Of a stretch of DNA of 7,944 bases, positions 6,448-7,944 are shown one piece after another. The notes under the pieces were generated by a model. The model was not told where the DNA came from. It saw only the letters and a program-made list of their open reading frames with translations, and ran no database searches. The stretch is taken from assembly GCA_023460155.1 (NCBI GenBank), contig JAEWRF010000025.1, forward strand, positions 1 to 7,944. The letters run 5' to 3'. Position 1 is the first letter of the stretch; each line of letters begins with the position of its first letter. The stretch is from Bacillota bacterium (GTDB lineage Bacteria > Bacillota > Clostridia > Oscillospirales > Acutalibacteraceae). The translations under genes were made by a program, and so were the position numbers.

Positions 6448-7944
6448 TTCAGCGCCCCCCCGATCACAACACTCAACAGCACAACAATATCCGCCGCCGC
6501 AAGAATCAGGGACGGCTTCCATAACTTCTTTTCCCCGAAATAGTCTTCCATATACCAGTTGGCAAGGTACTGGTCTCTCGTATTTCCGAGGGAATCAACA
6601 AACTTGCGGTCGTCGCCGACATTTGCGCCGGCCATATAGGATAGGGACATCTGACCTTTCTTGCCGAGGGTGAGAATCCGCACCATCAGCGGCAGGATGA
6701 TCAGAGTCAAAAGCATCAGGAGCATGATGCTCAGGTCGCCGGACGAAATCACGGCGGAAACCGAATCATGGAACACACCTGCAAGATACGGCTGTACCAG
6801 GCCGGCCGAGATCACCGGGAAAGCGATGACCAGCAAAACCACCAAGCCCGTCAGAGTAAAAATGGAAGTTTTTTCGCTTGCCTTGACGGTATCCGGATGT
6901 TTCTTTTCCTGATGGACGATGGCAATCAGCTTGCCAAGCCACTTTGCCCAGTAAAAGGTCGTGGTGGCGCTGCCGAACACTACGAACAGCACCAGCAGGA
7001 AATTTCCGGAATCGATGAAGGATTTCAGAGCGGCCCATTTGGAAATCAGCATGCCGAACGGAGCCAGGAACATTCCGCAGATACCGACGATCATCGGGTA
7101 GGCGAGCTGCGGCATGCGGACAATCAGGCCGTGCATATCCTCAATGTTGCGGCTGCCGGTGCTGTTTTCCACAGCGCCGACGGTAAGGAACATCAGAGAC
7201 TTTGAAACGGCATGGAAAATCAGGAGCAGAATTGCAGCCCAAGCGGCTTCATGCGCGCCGACTCCGGCGCAGGCCGTAATCAGGCCGAGGTTGGAAATTG
7301 TCGAATAAGCCAGCACCTTTTTGCCGTCGCTCTGGGAAATAGCCAGAAGTGAAGTAGCAAAGAAGGTGAACCCGCCGATGGTTGTAACCATGATTCCGGC
7401 CGCATTCCCGGCAAGCGCCGGTGAAAGACGGATCAACAGGTAGACGCCTGCCTTAACCATCGTGGCGGAATGCAGCAGAGCGGAGCTCGGAGTCGGCGCA
7501 ACCATGGCGCCGAGCAGCCAGCCGGAGAACGGAAGCTGCGCACTCTTGGTCAGCGCCGCAAAAGCCAGCAAGGTAACCGGGATGATGATCGCCGCGCCGG
7601 TCGGACCCATGGCGGCCAGATCCTCCAGGTTTGCAACCTTCAGCACAAGCGCGCTGTAAACAATTGCCGCCATAAATCCGCAGCCGCCGAGGAGGGTCAT
7701 CCACAATGCGCGGAAAGCATTATGTATGGCAAGCTCGGACAGCGGATAGCTGATCAGCAGGAAAGAACACAGAGTCGTGATTTCCCAGAAGAAATACATC
7801 CAGGCAAGATTCGCCGAAAAGACCAGGCCGAACATGGCGCCGAGGAACACGAACATAATGGCAAGGAAAAACGCCGTGCGGTCCTTGCAGTCCGTGTGAT
7901 GCTTGTGATAATCGCGCAGATAGCCGACCGCATAGATGCAGATC
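6444..7944 (-). CDS. echA: EchA, NuoL/M/N-like antiporter subunit of Ech hydrogenase (5' end cut by window edge)
   Basis: This is the large multi-spanning membrane subunit, related to NuoL and Mrp antiporters, thought to move H+ or Na+ when ferredoxin oxidation drives H2 formation. The frame is open from the right edge: 499 residues are visible, and about 130 more would be expected from the usual family size. Near the visible start, AVGYL and then FFWE (Glu at visible residue 54) match the conserved TM5 glutamate region. LTKSAQLPF holds the TM7 lysine (133). ALLHSATMVKAG (about 155-166) follows, then FHAVSKS and GMLISKW, with the TM8 and TM12-type lysines (248 and 302). So all the usual channel residues in the visible part are kept. 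The C-terminus ends in a membrane helix and GGALK. The stop overlaps the echB start. Confidence 0.93.
   Translation of the reverse strand, partial: ICIYAVGYLRDYHKHHTDCKDRTAFFLAIMFVFLGAMFGLVFSANLAWMYFFWEITTLCSFLLISYPLSELAIHNAFRALWMTLLGGCGFMAAIVYSALVLKVANLEDLAAMGPTGAAIIIPVTLLAFAALTKSAQLPFSGWLLGAMVAPTPSSALLHSATMVKAGVYLLIRLSPALAGNAAGIMVTTIGGFTFFATSLLAISQSDGKKVLAYSTISNLGLITACAGVGAHEAAWAAILLLIFHAVSKSLMFLTVGAVENSTGSRNIEDMHGLIVRMPQLAYPMIVGICGMFLAPFGMLISKWAALKSFIDSGNFLLVLFVVFGSATTTFYWAKWLGKLIAIVHQEKKHPDTVKASEKTSIFTLTGLVVLLVIAFPVISAGLVQPYLAGVFHDSVSAVISSGDLSIMLLMLLTLIILPLMVRILTLGKKGQMSLSYMAGANVGDDRKFVDSLGNTRDQYLANWYMEDYFGEKKLWKPSLILAAADIVVLLSVVIGGALK

Noticed and set aside
6448..6522. A longer EchB start at 6522
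   Set aside because: The added residues are cysteine- and glycine-rich shadow of the end of echA. The NuoH-like first membrane helix begins right after the ATG at 6447.
3276..7944. Respiratory complex I or a CO-induced (Coo) hydrogenase instead of Ech
   Set aside because: EchE keeps both CxxC nickel-binding pairs, which NuoD has lost. The ferredoxin gene is last in the order, whereas in coo operons it lies between the NuoB-like and NuoC-like genes. No CO dehydrogenase or CO-regulator gene is seen.
1..7944. Mobile elements, CRISPR arrays, tRNA genes, inverted repeats
   Set aside because: None was seen. The window is continuous conserved coding sequence with no transposase, integrase or spaced repeats.

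Overview
This window is almost entirely coding. Every supported gene lies on the minus strand and is read right to left as one tightly packed run of nine genes. Six encode a membrane-bound, energy-converting [NiFe] hydrogenase of the Ech type (group 4). The next three encode maturation proteins that build the NiFe(CN)2CO active site. In order of transcription they are echA (cut by the right edge), echB, echC, echD, echE, echF, hypF, hypC and hypD (cut by the left edge). No promoter, terminator, RNA gene, mobile element, CRISPR array or repeat was seen. The largest gap between genes is about 40 bases.

Region by region: 6444-7944 holds most of the NuoL/M-like antiporter subunit EchA. 5578-6447 holds the NuoH-like membrane subunit EchB. 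5113-5559 holds the NuoB-like small subunit EchC, which carries the proximal [4Fe-4S] cluster. 4760-5110 holds the NuoC-like EchD, and 3667-4746 holds the NuoD-like catalytic subunit EchE with the Ni ligands. 3276-3659 holds the 2x[4Fe-4S] ferredoxin-like EchF. 987-3236 holds HypF, 740-952 holds HypC, and 1-743 holds the first two thirds of HypD.

How the genes work together: by family knowledge, reduced ferredoxin passes electrons through EchF and EchC to the NiFe site in EchE. H2 is formed there, or oxidised in reverse, and the reaction is coupled to ion movement through EchA and EchB. HypF starts synthesis of the cyanide ligands from carbamoyl phosphate (with HypE, not seen here). HypC and HypD carry and assemble the Fe(CN)2CO unit that is delivered to EchE.

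Organism: the cluster, strong AGGAGG-type ribosome binding sites, a moderate-to-high G+C composition by eye and ferredoxin-based H2 metabolism fit a fermentative anaerobic bacterium. A Clostridia/Oscillospirales-type Firmicute is my best guess. This is inference, and the species cannot be named from the window.

This is a recognisable system, not an undescribed one. The points most worth a second look are EchE ending exactly at the usual C-terminal processing residue, several departures from family consensus in HypF, and a Pro/Glu/Lys-rich tail on EchF.
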